From: Fratercula arctica
Taxonomy: Eukaryota; Chordata; Aves; Charadriiformes; Alcidae
Length of the DNA: 64,000 bases
Assembly: GCA_947846985.1 (NCBI GenBank)
Contig: CANTUZ010000001.1
Span: 7,178,004 to 7,242,003 of the forward strand
Direction of reading: 5' to 3'
Shown: positions 1 to 12,900 of the stretch, one piece after another
Layout: every line of letters starts with the position of its first letter
Numbering within the stretch: position 1 is the first letter of the stretch
The notes under the pieces: generated by a model
Database searches by the model: none
What the model saw: only the letters and a program-made list of their open reading frames with translations
What the model was told of the DNA's origin: nothing
Position numbers and translations under genes: made by a program

Positions 1-796
1 CAACTTAATACTGCCTAATATTTTACACAATGCTTTATACTGCAGTAATTTTTTATTGGAGAACGGTTACAAGCAGATTACATCTGCTTTACAGACAGAT
101 AGGAGGAGACAAAGGGAGTTAAGTCCGGACAGGAATGGGAATTAAAACTTGGCTTCAACTCCCTGTATCTTGCTGTAATTACTAGAAACTTAACTGCAAA
201 ACATGGTCTCCCTCAAAATGTGTGTCCAAAACCAATAAAGTAAACATGAGACACTCTTACTACTAATAATTTTTTATCATTGGAGCTATCACTAGTCATC
301 ATGGGACAATATGGATCTTGCTCCGGTTGTATATGGGAGCTGCTCATAATATAAACTGTGAAGGGAATAACCTTCAGGCAGGTAATCTTGAAACAGGTTC
401 TGTCCCCAGCCACCTTCTTTTCCTGGGGAAGCGTGGCGATTGCTTCCTCAGTAAATTTGTTGTAATTATTTAATAAAAGGATAGCAATTACGGGAACAGT
501 TACCCAGAGATTTAGCAGTTGAGGGGCAGAGGAGTGTCTTTTATGGCCAATCTGCCCAGTTTTTGAGACAAACCCTTTCTTTGGAGGAGTAATGTCACAT
601 AAACTTCAAATAAACTGCTTCCAGCTCTTTCTCTCATGTGCTTGTCGGTGTCAGGGTGTAATCTGGACTTTGGAGGTATTGCTGGGCTTTCTGCAGTACT
701 TGAACAATCTACTTGTTTATTTGACTTGTCTTGCATAAAGAAGGTGGATTCATGGGAAATGCTGTATAAAACCATGCAATTTCTTTTTCCCCGCAG
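1..796 (+). other. PICALM: PICALM intron, partial
   Basis: Ordinary A/T-rich intron ending in a poly-T/C acceptor tract. No exon or repeat was recognised. The preceding exon lies outside the window. Confidence 0.7.
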
Positions 797-904
797 GGTT
801 CACTCCGTCTCCTGTTGCTCAGCCGCAACCATCAGCTGGCCTTAACGTTGACTTTGAGTCTGTGTTTGGAAACAAATCTTCTAATGTTGTCCTAGATTCT
901 GGTG
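797..904 (+). CDS. PICALM: PICALM coding exon (GFTPSPVAQPQPSAGLN...)
   Basis: The acceptor is a pyrimidine-rich stretch ending ccccgcag; the donor is gtaagg at 905. The exon is 108 nt: it starts with two bases completing a split glycine codon and ends with the first base of the next glycine. It encodes a Pro/Gln/Ser-rich linker and the motif NVDFESVFGN typical of the PICALM C-terminal half. Confidence 0.96.
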
Positions 905-3900
905 GTAAGGCACTTACTAAAATAGATGACGTGTGTCCTGCAACTTCTTGTTGTTCTCGAGGTATAAATCTCTTAATCTGTATTTACTGATACTGCTGTG
1001 ATGGTGTTCCAGCTGAAGGAAAGCAGGCTGACTTTAAAAGGCCGGTAGCAGCATTCCTCATCCAGTTTTTCTTTGATAATCACATAAATGTTTTCTTACA
1101 CGCTATTTCTGTGCACACTCTGCTGAAGTGTTTACATTGATCTCCTTCACTTAAGTATTTCGTGCATTAAACCTTCAGACCGTGAGCCGCGTCTGGTTTC
1201 ACATGCTGTCAGGTGAAATGAAGTTGGTATTTGTAGAGTGTGGTCAGAAGAGGTAGAGTTAAACCTGCATCTTAATTTTATATATCTGTGCGACGCATTT
1301 TTGGCCCTCTGCCTCCACGTTACTCTTTTGATGTTAAGATTATTTCAGAAAATGATAAATTATCAAAACATAGACAGTTAATTTGGATTGTAGCCACAGT
1401 TAGGACTCTTTCGGTTCATCTGAGCATCTGGAAAGTAAATACTTTCTGGTCTTTTGACGTTGTACTCTTGATACTGGATTCTCTTGGGGCAAACCAGTGA
1501 TCCGCTAAGAGGAAATACATATGTATTTTTATAAGATTGAAATACTTTAGATATTTATTCTTTATTTTGATTGCGTTGCAGTCACTGTGAATCCATTCTA
1601 TGTAAAATTGATGTCATGTAGGTTAAACTAGTAAAATGAAATCTCCTTTCTCGAGCAAATTTCTCCTTTATCTAGAGGCGCAATAAGCTTTATCCTTCTT
1701 GTCTAGTGTGGCACCACTAGGTTGTATTTTGTATTCTAGCTGTATTTGAGTTGAACTTGCTGTCTATGTGCTTGAATGTCACAACATTTGTGGGAGGCCT
1801 GTGATTCTAATCACTTCTTCTGTTTCTCATTCCAAGGCTTTGATGAACTAGGTGGTCTCCTAAAACCAACAGTGGCCTCTCAAAACCAGAGTCTTCCAGT
1901 TGCCAAAGTACCGCCTAACAAATTAGTGTCAGATGACCTGGATTCGTCTTTAGCCAATCTTGTAGGCAGTAAGTATTGAACCACTAACATAAAAATACTT
2001 GTTTAATCCTTTTAAATGAATAGAATTTCAATACTGTCTTTTTCTACTTTGTCACAGATCTGGGCATTGGGAATGGAACTACTAAAAAGTGAGTATGCTT
2101 AATCAAAAGTTGAGCCTCTTGATTTTCTTGATAGTAGAATTTTATGAAAGTACAGGTTCAAACCTGTGCATAACAACATATTAACCTTCAGAGCATGTTT
2201 GGGATTGTGCTTTGGTTTTTTTCACACAAGGTATAGTGAGTTGTTGAGAGCTGTTGGAAGGTGACTGTAGGCTGAGTGGTAGTGACAGTGGTGACAGCAG
2301 GCAAGGTGTTCTCCCGTCTCCCGTTCCTTTCAGGCTTTGTATATGTTTAGGAAATGAGTTCATCAGAATGTTTCTTTGTAGTTGTGGGTAATCTCAGCAC
2401 ACCTTAAATGCTTTGTGTGAGCTGAGGGTGCGCAGAGCTGTACTAAAGATTGTGAAACTACGACCTCTGACGTGTGGTTGACCTTTTAGGGAGGTGAATT
2501 TTGAAGCCGGGTGAACATCTGCTCTAGCAGCAAAGCTGAGAATGCGATGAGCAAATTCCAGGTTTATCGGGACCATCTATACTAATTCCAAAATCATTCA
2601 GAAATGTAGTAGACAGTTCATAGAATATCTTGAGTTGGAAGGGACCCATAAGATCATTGAATCCAACTCCCTGCTCCTCGCCGGAGCATAACTGTACATA
2701 ACTTTGCATAACTGTAAAAGATTTCAGTTTGCTTTTAAGTAATCTTAAACTTTTAAGTTGCTCCTAACTAAACTATCTTGACCCAAGGAAAGTCAGCTGG
2801 ACTAACTTACCTCTACTGGCGAACTTGACTGAGATTAGATAACGCTGAGGTGGCACATGTTGAACACCTTACGCTACTTTTCCTGGCCAAAACAAGCTCT
2901 TGTGAGACCTTTTATCATCTTTGCTAAATGAGCTGCTTCACTAACAAAAGAAGTCACGTTTCCAAGAGGAACTATTGCTTAGCTGAGTCAGTTCTGTAAG
3001 AAAATCCAATGTTTTCTAATGATTCTTAAAAAAATTTATTTGAAGTGATGTAAACTGGACTCAGCCAGGTGAAAAGAAACTAACAGGTGGTTCCAACTGG
3101 CAACCCAAGATTGCACCTACAACCGCGTGGAACGCTCCAACGTTGGTAAGCAAATACTCATTTTAAAATAGCGAGTTCCCTGCAACTTAGATGTGCAGGC
3201 TGATGTATGACGGAGACATTTGAAAGTGATCAATAGCTGCAGTAAAAGGGTGGTGGAAAATTAAAGAAGCGGTCAGGTTGAGATGTGTACTGCTTGGATT
3301 TGTTTTTCTTAGCTGAGGGGTTCTAGTAAATAGTTTGTGATGTGACATGCTCAGATTTAGCATAAACTTCAGGAGCGTTGGACCAGCCTTTCTCATGGCA
3401 AGACAGCAGCCTTCGTGTTTTACTCAACTGATGTAAAACTGGGAATTACAGGGCGGGTTGGGGGCACTTAACAACCTAGAAAAGTAAGAAGTGTGAAAAG
3501 TATGTTCTTGAGGTGCAGTGCTACGTCAAGTACGTGTAACGTTTCCACTCAGCCTGCTCAGGGGGCGAGAACCGGACGAGAGATTTATCCTCTTGGTTCC
3601 TTGTAGAGGTGTCTGCGATGTGGGCTTATAACTTAATGTATGTAACTACTGCTTTCCTGCCCCGATGTGTGCAGTTGTTTTCAATGCCATGTCAGTTTTG
3701 GTGATCAGCTTCATAGTGTCTATTGTAGCAGGTAGCGCTGGCAAGGATGTGTGGGTAGTGTGTAGAGTGAGGCTTCTTAATTACAAGCCAAAAAAAAAAA
3801 AAAAAAGCCCAAAGAGATCAAGAGTCTCTGAGTAGTTTTCACAATGCTAACAGAACGTTTTTCCCTGTGAATCCTGCTCGCCCTTTCACCAATGACCCGC

Positions 3901-6900
3901 AGAACAAGTAACAAACAGCCCCCGAGGATTTATTGCATCTGGGTGTAACTGGCTGGGGGAGGCTGGATCCGCAGCGCAGTAACGGAGCGGTGTGGGTCTG
4001 GCAAGAGAGAGCTGGGCTCCCTGGATCCACCAGCTCTCCCCTGCTGGGTCCCTTACCCGCTCACTACACTTACGCAGGGACAAATGTCTGTGGGCCTTAC
4101 CTGGGGTGGGGGGGCGGGGGTAGACGTTAAAGAAACCGTAACTACTCACCTGCTTTATTGACTGGTGGTTGGAGTTTATTTGTGTGCTTGAATCCGTTTA
4201 ATAACTCATGTCTTGTATTTACATCTTCTTGTGATAAGTCATTACATTTAAGAGCTCTTATTATTTAGAGATGCCGTTGAGACACTGCTCTTCCTGTGAA
4301 ACTGTTCTATTAACGTAAAAATCTTGAAAAAGAAATAATCTATGGGGGGGGGGGGGAAATTTAGTTTTCTTCTGCTGGTCTATTTATTGTGGAGTTGCTG
4401 CTGCTTGCTAAATAAATATGCTTTTGAAAATAAGGCTTTCTTGTCTTTGGAAAAAAGGCATATACCAAATAAATGGACTATGCAAAACAATTACAAACCT
4501 TGTAACGATGACAGTGTCGCAGGTGTATGTTGTCTCAGTAAATGACTTGAATTACAAGAATGTGTTGGGGTAAACATTTAATGTTATTTGTGAACTAAAA
4601 TGCTATCTGTGTATATTCCGTTGTGTAAGTATTTGCTTCTAATCCAGTGTTATTGCATTATGTAATTGTTCTCCCTGGGAAATACAGAATGGCATGCATT
4701 TTCCACAATACGTAAGTGAAACAACCCACAGCCTTTTTGCAATCGACTGGCATGCTGATATTAACCACTGCTGTTGCAGAATCTCATAACCTTCCTGCTA
4801 TTTACACATTTCTCATTTTCAAACAAACAAAAAAAAAAAAAAATACCCAAGCCTTTGGTGTGCCAAAAATTGAGCTTTTCCTAGCATACACGAACTTCAT
4901 AGGTGGTCTGCAGGCTCTTGACTCGAATGATGGCATGGGAAATTCCAAGATTATTTTTCCTTGCTTTAAACTGTACCATTTGCTGCCGGAGAGCTGGGGT
5001 GTGTGTCTGTGCTGCCTCTAATGCACTTGGTGAATTTTGAATGAAGATAAAAATGTTTGTGTTTGAATAACTGCATGAAACCTCACGGGCTTCTGTCACA
5101 CTTGGCACTTTATCCACGTTTATGATAGATCTTGATTATTATCTTTTTTTTTTAATTTATTTTATTCTTTATTATTTTAGTGGGGAGAGACCAATATGTC
5201 ATTAATGCCCATGAAAAAAAAGAAAATCCATGCTGACAGTTTACAAAGGGCAAGCAATAACCTGTGCTTGCTGTCTTGAGGAGCGCAGCCTTTCATTTCA
5301 AAGGAAATTTTTTTTTTTTCTTTATGTCAACAGTGATATTGGTCTTTCCCTGTATTCTGCTTTTATTGCAGGGTAACGCTGTAACTAAAGGATGGTAGGT
5401 CCATACTTGAGCACTCAAAAATGAATTTAGTCAGCATGTGTTTGTGTGTGTAGGTGTGGATACACAAGCAAAACAAACAAAAAAGTAATTTTCAGGGATA
5501 GCTTTGCCAGCTGTGTGAAATATACGGAGAGTACACAGTCTGGCGAATTCCCGATTGGGGAAATCCGTTCTGATGGCAACTGAAATGCCAGTGATGCTGG
5601 CTGCTATCTATGAAAAGGCAGCTGATACCTTAGAACTGAATTCAGAGGCAGCTTTGCTGACGTCTTATTCTTGATATTACAATTTATCTGCTTTAATTAA
5701 ACCAATATAATTAATATCTTGTCATTTCCCTCGTTTCTGTGTCAGTAACTTCTGTGTATCAGGAAATGCATGTGGTCTTTGTCTTGTTGTGACTAGCAAT
5801 CCCCACAGCAATAGCGTGGAAAATAGACTGTTTTCTTAAAGGAGCAACTGGGGGGAGGTGGAGTGCATAGACAGCAACTCATCGGAATGTTTATAAGTTA
5901 GAGTCTGAAAAAAACCCGACGTTGTTAATCCTTGTAAGAGTTAATACCAATTCAGAAAGCGGACAGTGAAACCGTAGAACAAAGAATATGGTTAGGATAC
6001 AAAGACCTGTCTTTACTGTATTTTTCTTTCTAAGTTATCAGCTGGTTCTTTACTTACATGTTGCCAAGTTGTTTACAAAACATAACTTCACCCCAGGCTT
6101 TGTCTGTTGACTGTAACTTCATAGAAGTTAACTTAGGTTAAGGGTAATACAAACCTAGCTGTAGAGTACTAAGAGGACTTTTAACCTGTTCAAATTCGCT
6201 GCACTAAGTGGCTGAGTGAGAGGGAATGCAAGTGGGGTATTTGTATCAGAGCTGAACTTACATTGAAGCACGGTAGGAGAATCCCCATCGAGTGCACGTT
6301 CTGGCTAAAGAGAAGAGAATTCCTATAATGTCAGCAGAACCACTGGGAATTTGGTCTTCAATCCTTAAAATTCTCTCTTAAGACTCCTTGTGTACCATTA
6401 CTTCTGGTTTTGCAATATAAGTATATCTTTCATGGGATTAAAAAAATGCTTCTGCTTCCTTAATATTTTCTCTGAAACTTCTCCGTGTCTCCTGCTGTGT
6501 TCTTTGAACAGGACGCTGAGAGAATGGTAGCCGCAGTTCCGTTCAGTCAGCCAGAATCCTAACAGGTTAAAAGCAAATGCATAATTATAGATTTGCCTAG
6601 AAACCTTAGCTTAGGTGTTACATTCCATCTGAAATAATTTGGATGCACTCTTAAATCAAGGCTGCAAATCCTGTGTATTCTTTGCTGTATCCGTAATGAG
6701 CTAAGTGCTGCTTTGACCCTTAGCAAGCAGTGTCTTACTTACCGTCGCAGCTGACCTCGTCCCCTCTCAGTTCACCCCTCTTTTTCACACCAGGCGCCAC
6801 CCGTAATGGCATATCCCGCCACGACGCCGACGGGCATGATGGGCTACGGCATGGTAAGTGGAATCCCGTCGCTCAGAGAAGTCAGACGCTGTGTATCGTT

Positions 6901-9900
6901 TCATTGCTTATAGTTTGGTAGCCGTCATTTTTCTGAACTCTTTTACTGAAGACTGAATTTCAGCTCCTGTTCGTTTATTCTTCCCCAATTCACTAAGTCC
7001 TGGTTTTCTGAACTACTTCAGTGGGTTTTGTCTGAGATTAAGTCTGACCTTTCTTACCTCACTTAGTTTTTTATAAACCTTTTGAAATAAAGACAGCGTC
7101 TATTCTTGGTGGGCTTGATTGGTGTAGAAAGAAGCGCAGCATAGAAATAAGTGTATCGTGTGGGTGTAGATAGCTACGTTCACAACAGGAATGTTTTATG
7201 GGTGAAGGGAAACCTGCCTTAAATACTTGCTCCCAGCTGCAGCAACAGGTATCTACAGTGATCAATGCTGCAAACCTGCAAGTTTGTGAGACCGCCGTGT
7301 GCTGCGGTGTCATTGAGAATTGAATCTCTTAGTGACACACCAGTACCCGAGGGCTTCTGACATCAACCTGTCCTTGCTGCTTGTTGCTCTGAAAAATTGT
7401 TCAAACTCTTGTTCTTATCTCAAATTTTAAGCATTTCTGAAGTGATGTGCCTTAACTCTTCGCTATTAGTATGGGGTTTATGTAGCACAGCTTTACTGGG
7501 TGGATGAAAGGAGAGAGAACTTCCTTAGAACAATTACGCTGTTTAACGGCTCGTAGATTAGTATAATAAAAATAAGCTAATTGTTTCATCATAGAATCAC
7601 AGAATGGTTCGGGTTGGAAGGGACCTTAAAGATCATCCAGTCCCACCCCCCTGCCCTGGGCAGGGACACCTCCCACCAGACCAGGCTGCTCAAAGCCCCG
7701 TCCAGCCTGGCCTTGAACCCCTCCAGGGATGGGGCATCTACAGCTTCCCTGGGCAACCTGTTCCAGTGTCTCACCACCCGCACAGGAAAGAATTTCTTCC
7801 TAATATCCAATCTAAATCTACCCTCCTTCAGTTTGAGGCCGTTACCCCGTGTCCTATCATTACACTCCCTGATAAAGGGTCCCTCCCCATCCTTCCTGTA
7901 GGCCCCCTTTAGGTACTGGAAGGAAATCAAATTAGATTAATGGTTTATTATTCGTATATGCTCAGTACGTGAACTGCAAAGTGGCCAGCTGTGTTCTTGA
8001 GGGTCTTTTGGGGAGAGAATCATCTTCCCTGTTACCCACCCGTGAACTCCTGTAGCATGTTCTGCCCAAAGTCATTGTGGTTAAACTGCCGTCAGTGTCG
8101 GTTCAAACTGGATCTACACGACTTTGCACTGACGGTACTGGAAGCATTTTCTTAGTTATTTTGATTCAGCAGCTGGGGAAGGTAACGTATTTAGTGTACA
8201 GAAAGTAATCTTGCATGTTTTGTAAAGCGGCTTTCATCATGGGGTTTAAATGCCAATGTGAAATGGGAAGTGGAATGACAAGGAGCCACAGCTCTGTTAC
8301 CTGGAGCTGCTGTTGCTTGTTCAGAAGCGTGTGATGTCTGAGCCGATAGGTGAGATGGGCCATTTCAGAATCACCAGGAGGCTGAAAACTGGCCTGGCTC
8401 ATTCAGCCTTTCTCAGGACATTTAGTGCTGGGAACCTCTGGAATATTGACCCGTTTTACAACCCTTGTGTTTAACTTTTCCTAAGAGCAGTAGTAGGTAC
8501 CAGAGTTCTGAGCACGGTTGTTCTGAAGTGCCAGTCTAGTGGCAGGCTTCTCCCTTGGGGAGGGCGCACTGGGACAGGCAGCGTCCTTAGTCCTGAGCGT
8601 TCCCTGCCTGCTGCTTCCTTTGGCTTCATTGTGCCAGCAGTTATCTTTAACTTACTTTTTTGTAGGGTGTTTTCATGAGGGTTTCTTGAACGGGTTCACC
8701 ATGTGACTGCCCAAACAGCTGCTCGGCGTGCTAGGAAGAGAACCAGGATTAGTGCAGGAAAAGCTGCTCGGAACGGGGCTGGGTGCAGTCGTCAACCCAA
8801 GCCCGAGGGCAGTGCCAGCAGCAGCGCCAGGGCTGGGCGTCCACCTGAAATGAATAAAACCTCACTTTTAAGACCATGAATATATGTTAAACTCTTAATT
8901 TGGTGCAGCCGGAGTGTCAGTAACGCTGTAGACTTGGATTGCGTAATTACTTAACATTAATTGTATGTAGAATTCAGAGTTTTTGATTTTTCTCGCACCC
9001 TGTCAGCTCTGCGTTGGTATCTGTGTCCGGCGGCAGAGAGGGGAGCGCTGTCAGACCTCCCTTTTGGGAGCAAGAGGAACCAGCACACCCGCTTGTGCTG
9101 AAACAAGTTGTTTGCGTGTTTCAGATCTTTGCAGCGAGAGAGTTATTTTTGACAAGGCTCTGACGTTCCTTTCCAGTAACCTTTATTTGCAGAATAATGT
9201 AGAAAGCTCTTGGGTGATTGCATGTATCAAACATGTCCGAGACTTTTCACCCATTTGCCGTTTTCCTTTCTTTAAATACTCGCAATGTGTTGCTGCTATG
9301 TGTGATTTGATGTTGCCTGGATTTTATTTTTTTTTTTTTTTTTTAGCCATCGCAGATGGGAGGCATACCAGTAATGACACAGCCAACTTTAATATACAGT
9401 CAGCCAGTCATGAGACCACCAAACCCTTTTGGCCCCGTACCGGGAGCACAGGTGAGTACATTCAGAGTAACTGGTGCTGGGAACAAATTACAGCTGGGTC
9501 AGTTTCTTTACAAGTATGAAGTGTAAGCTGTCTGCTTATGTGACAGCATTTTGCAGGGGACAAACAGGGTGCAGGGAGCCTTTTTAAGTCTCCGCTCACA
9601 GAGAGATCTGAACGACAGAGGGCTTTGAAAAGAACGTGGTATCACACCTGGTGAAGTGTCAGCCGCGCTTCACCAGGGGGTCATTAGCGCTGACCACTCT
9701 CGCTGGGAGGCATGCGGCACGTTCAGCTCGTTTTGACCATCATCTTCTCTAAAGCTCTGTGTTCCTCCATGTTTTTGCAGAAGGCAGTATGTACAGCAGC
9801 TATAAATACATATATCCGTACATCTGAAGATAGATTTTTGCAGTAGAGAAACATGGGGGAAAAAAAAAAAATGGTAAGGGAGGATGGACAACCTTGAACA

Positions 9901-12900
9901 CCTTCATACTGTTTGCAGAAAACATTGGGATCGTTAAGGCTTTGCTGTGATTGTGAACTGTAGTCAGAGGCAGAGCCAAGTTTAGCTGGCAGATTGGAAC
10001 TCCGGTATTAACGGTGTGGTTTTAATTAGCAGTCAGATGTTTCTGTGGCAGAGTTCCCACTGTACATCGTGCCTCTGTTAGAAAACTATAATGTCTTGGG
10101 ACTGTATTTTGATCTTATTATAAAGAGCTCTGTCTTTATGGGTGACTGTTTAAAAACACGCATGTCTAACTTCACTTAGGCGTATGCTGGTGTCAGTGTG
10201 ATTTTTGGGACTAGAGTGTGGAGGGAGAAGAGTTGAGCAGGGGGTTGGAAAGGAAAAGAACCTCCAAAATTGTTCCAGTGCCTGAGTCCTTTATCAGAGC
10301 ACACCTTTGCTGCGTGCTGCTGGTGGGCAGTCTGTCCATTTTCTTCACTAAAATTGATATCTTAAACTTTTTTTTAAAGGCTTTATCTGAAAGGGAGTCT
10401 GTTAGACTTCTTTAGCTAGAAATGCAGTTTTCAACTGACTTTCCTTGGACTCCTGAGAGTTGCTTTGCATATTCACTGTCGCTTCAGACAAGGGATTTGG
10501 TATCTTTCCGTGTGGGTTTTATACTATTTCAAGGGGAAAAAAAAGTCTTTGCACGACTTCTTAAATGGAGAACTAGTTAAAGGATCCTCAAGGATAAGAG
10601 CTTTTCTGCAATTGCCAAAACCTCAATTTTGAAATGTCACTTTAAAACAAATAATAAATACCTGTCTAACTCGGTTATAAACAGGTAGGTGGGTCTGAAC
10701 AGCTGGGTGAGCCCTTCTGCTTCGCTTGACACTGCAGGGCTTGGTCTGGGTCGAATCCCAGCCGCTGTCATAACAGGAGACAGAGGAATTAGTCACAAGT
10801 CAGGTGTGTAGAGCTGTGTCTGTTGTGCTTATCTGACAACGTGTTTGGCTCCTGTGAGAATTAATTTGATAGAAAACACACCCGTTGAATCAGCATTTGC
10901 TGCGTGACCAGGAAGGATTTCCCCGAGACACGGAGTCTGTGGTGTTGGCAGGTGTTGGCTTTTCAGAAGGCTGACATCAGTAACGCGGCTTTAATGAAAC
11001 AAAGGCTGCGTGCGAGAGCTGCTTCCCCAGGCACAGTGGAGATGGCATTTACTAACCTACAGCCACGGAGGGGAATTACAACATTATTACACTAAATCTA
11101 CTGTATGTTTAGTCTTGAGGTTCTGCGGAGAGCATATTTCTCTGTTTAGGTTTAGTAAATACTCCTGTTGTGCTAGAAATAGGAAAACAAAGAAATAAAA
11201 ATGTGTGTTCTTGGTGTAAGTAGACAAATCTCAATGACTAATGGTTATCCGAAAGGCACACAACTCAAACGGCCTGCATCCCGCATGGATCGCTGAACAC
11301 CCTAATTCTAATACAGGTTTTGTCCCTGCTGTCATCACTGCCCAAAAACGGAATTGTTCTTCATATTTACGTTTAAAGCAGCAGGTTGTATCGCCGACCT
11401 CTGGTCTGCTCCTAGACCTTGCTTTCTGTCTACAGTAAAGAAACTTAAAGGTACCTAAAAGCATAATGACAGATAAGAGGTTGTTGCCAAAAAATTATAT
11501 TGCGGAGTTGTAGTGTGCTGGGAACGCCCCCTGCTTGGTACCCGGACTGGTAAAATAGGTATCCCAATGTTGTCCAGTTTCTTTAGAATTTAAACTGGAG
11601 TTCCTAACTCGCTACTCGTAAGGATTTGTCTTAAATATACTTTTCCTACCTCTACACGTACCTATTTTGCCTCTTTCAAGTGCTCTGTTTGCATGTTTGC
11701 AACTGTATTTCTAATTGGTGCTATCAACAGCAAGGGTGGTTTGGTTTTTTTTTTTAAGGGCAAAATAATTTGAAACACTGGAGAATGAGACTAGAAGAGT
11801 TGCTCCTTTGAAAGGTGCAGAAATTATAGTTAGTTTTAAAAGAAACTGGTGTATACCCTTTTTGCTTTGAAATCCATTGTCTTGCATTGGGGTCAGCGTT
11901 TCCCTGCTTGAGAAAGAAAATAACAGTTTTCGTCGTGATAAAACAGTGGGCTTTTCTCACTGCAAACCATTACGTCGTGCTAGCCAGAGCGGCGAGAACG
12001 GTTGGAGTTGTGTGATTGACTTTTAGCTGGCAGAGAGGAGGGACGCGGCCCAGCAAACGCAGAGTATTTCAGACGAGCCGGATGGGAATGACGGACAGTT
12101 AACCGGAATGTAACTACCCCTTGTAAGACCTGAGTGTCGTACAGCACGGCAGCAGCGCTCCGATGGTCACCACCACCAAAACCACGATCGCGCTGGCTAA
12201 TATAAAACGGTACAGTACTGCCAAATCACTGGTGTGCCTTTGTGTTACGTATTCTGGTCTGATTGACCCCAAAAGGACATAGCCTTAGGAGGGAAAGCTG
12301 CTGGGTGGTGGAAATTTTAAGATTTAAAATAAAATAAAGAAATTACTGTGCCCACTGCCAGCGTCTGTGTGAGTTGTAACGCTGCGGTTGTTAACGGCAC
12401 TGAATTGTACGGAAAAGTAGAAGTGACCGGCTGGTGATGAGGAAGAATGAGGGAAATACGCGAATAAGTTAGCTGGTTTTGTGGGGTCTTTTTTTCGGTT
12501 TGGGGTTTTTCTTGTTTTGGTTTGTTTGGGATTTTTTTATTTGGAACTGGGGAAGAACAGGCTATGAAGTTCAGGACAGACTTGTGCCAGAAAGCAGCCT
12601 TGACAGGTGCTCCTTTTGGCATACGAAGCTTAAAATACGTGCTAAAACCGCCTGACAGACTTGTTTAAAGAGAAACCAGTACCCAGCTAACGATGGGAAT
12701 CGGCACAACACTCACTTGTGGACGGGTTCTTCTGCGTTACTGTGACTTCGGAGAGGTTTTGTCTTTGCTGGAAGCAGCGCGAGATGATGGCCGGCGGAGG
12801 TGAGACAAGGCTTTGGGTCCAATCCAGCGCAGACCGTTGCATTTCCGATGGCACAGGCGCTGGGCAGCGAGGGGAGACTGAACCCGCAGCCCTAGGGGTG

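Noticed and set aside
8983..9519. 178-codon + strand open frame
   Set aside because: It overlaps the PICALM exon 9347-9451 in a different phase and runs through the poly-T acceptor as a string of Phe; a shadow frame.
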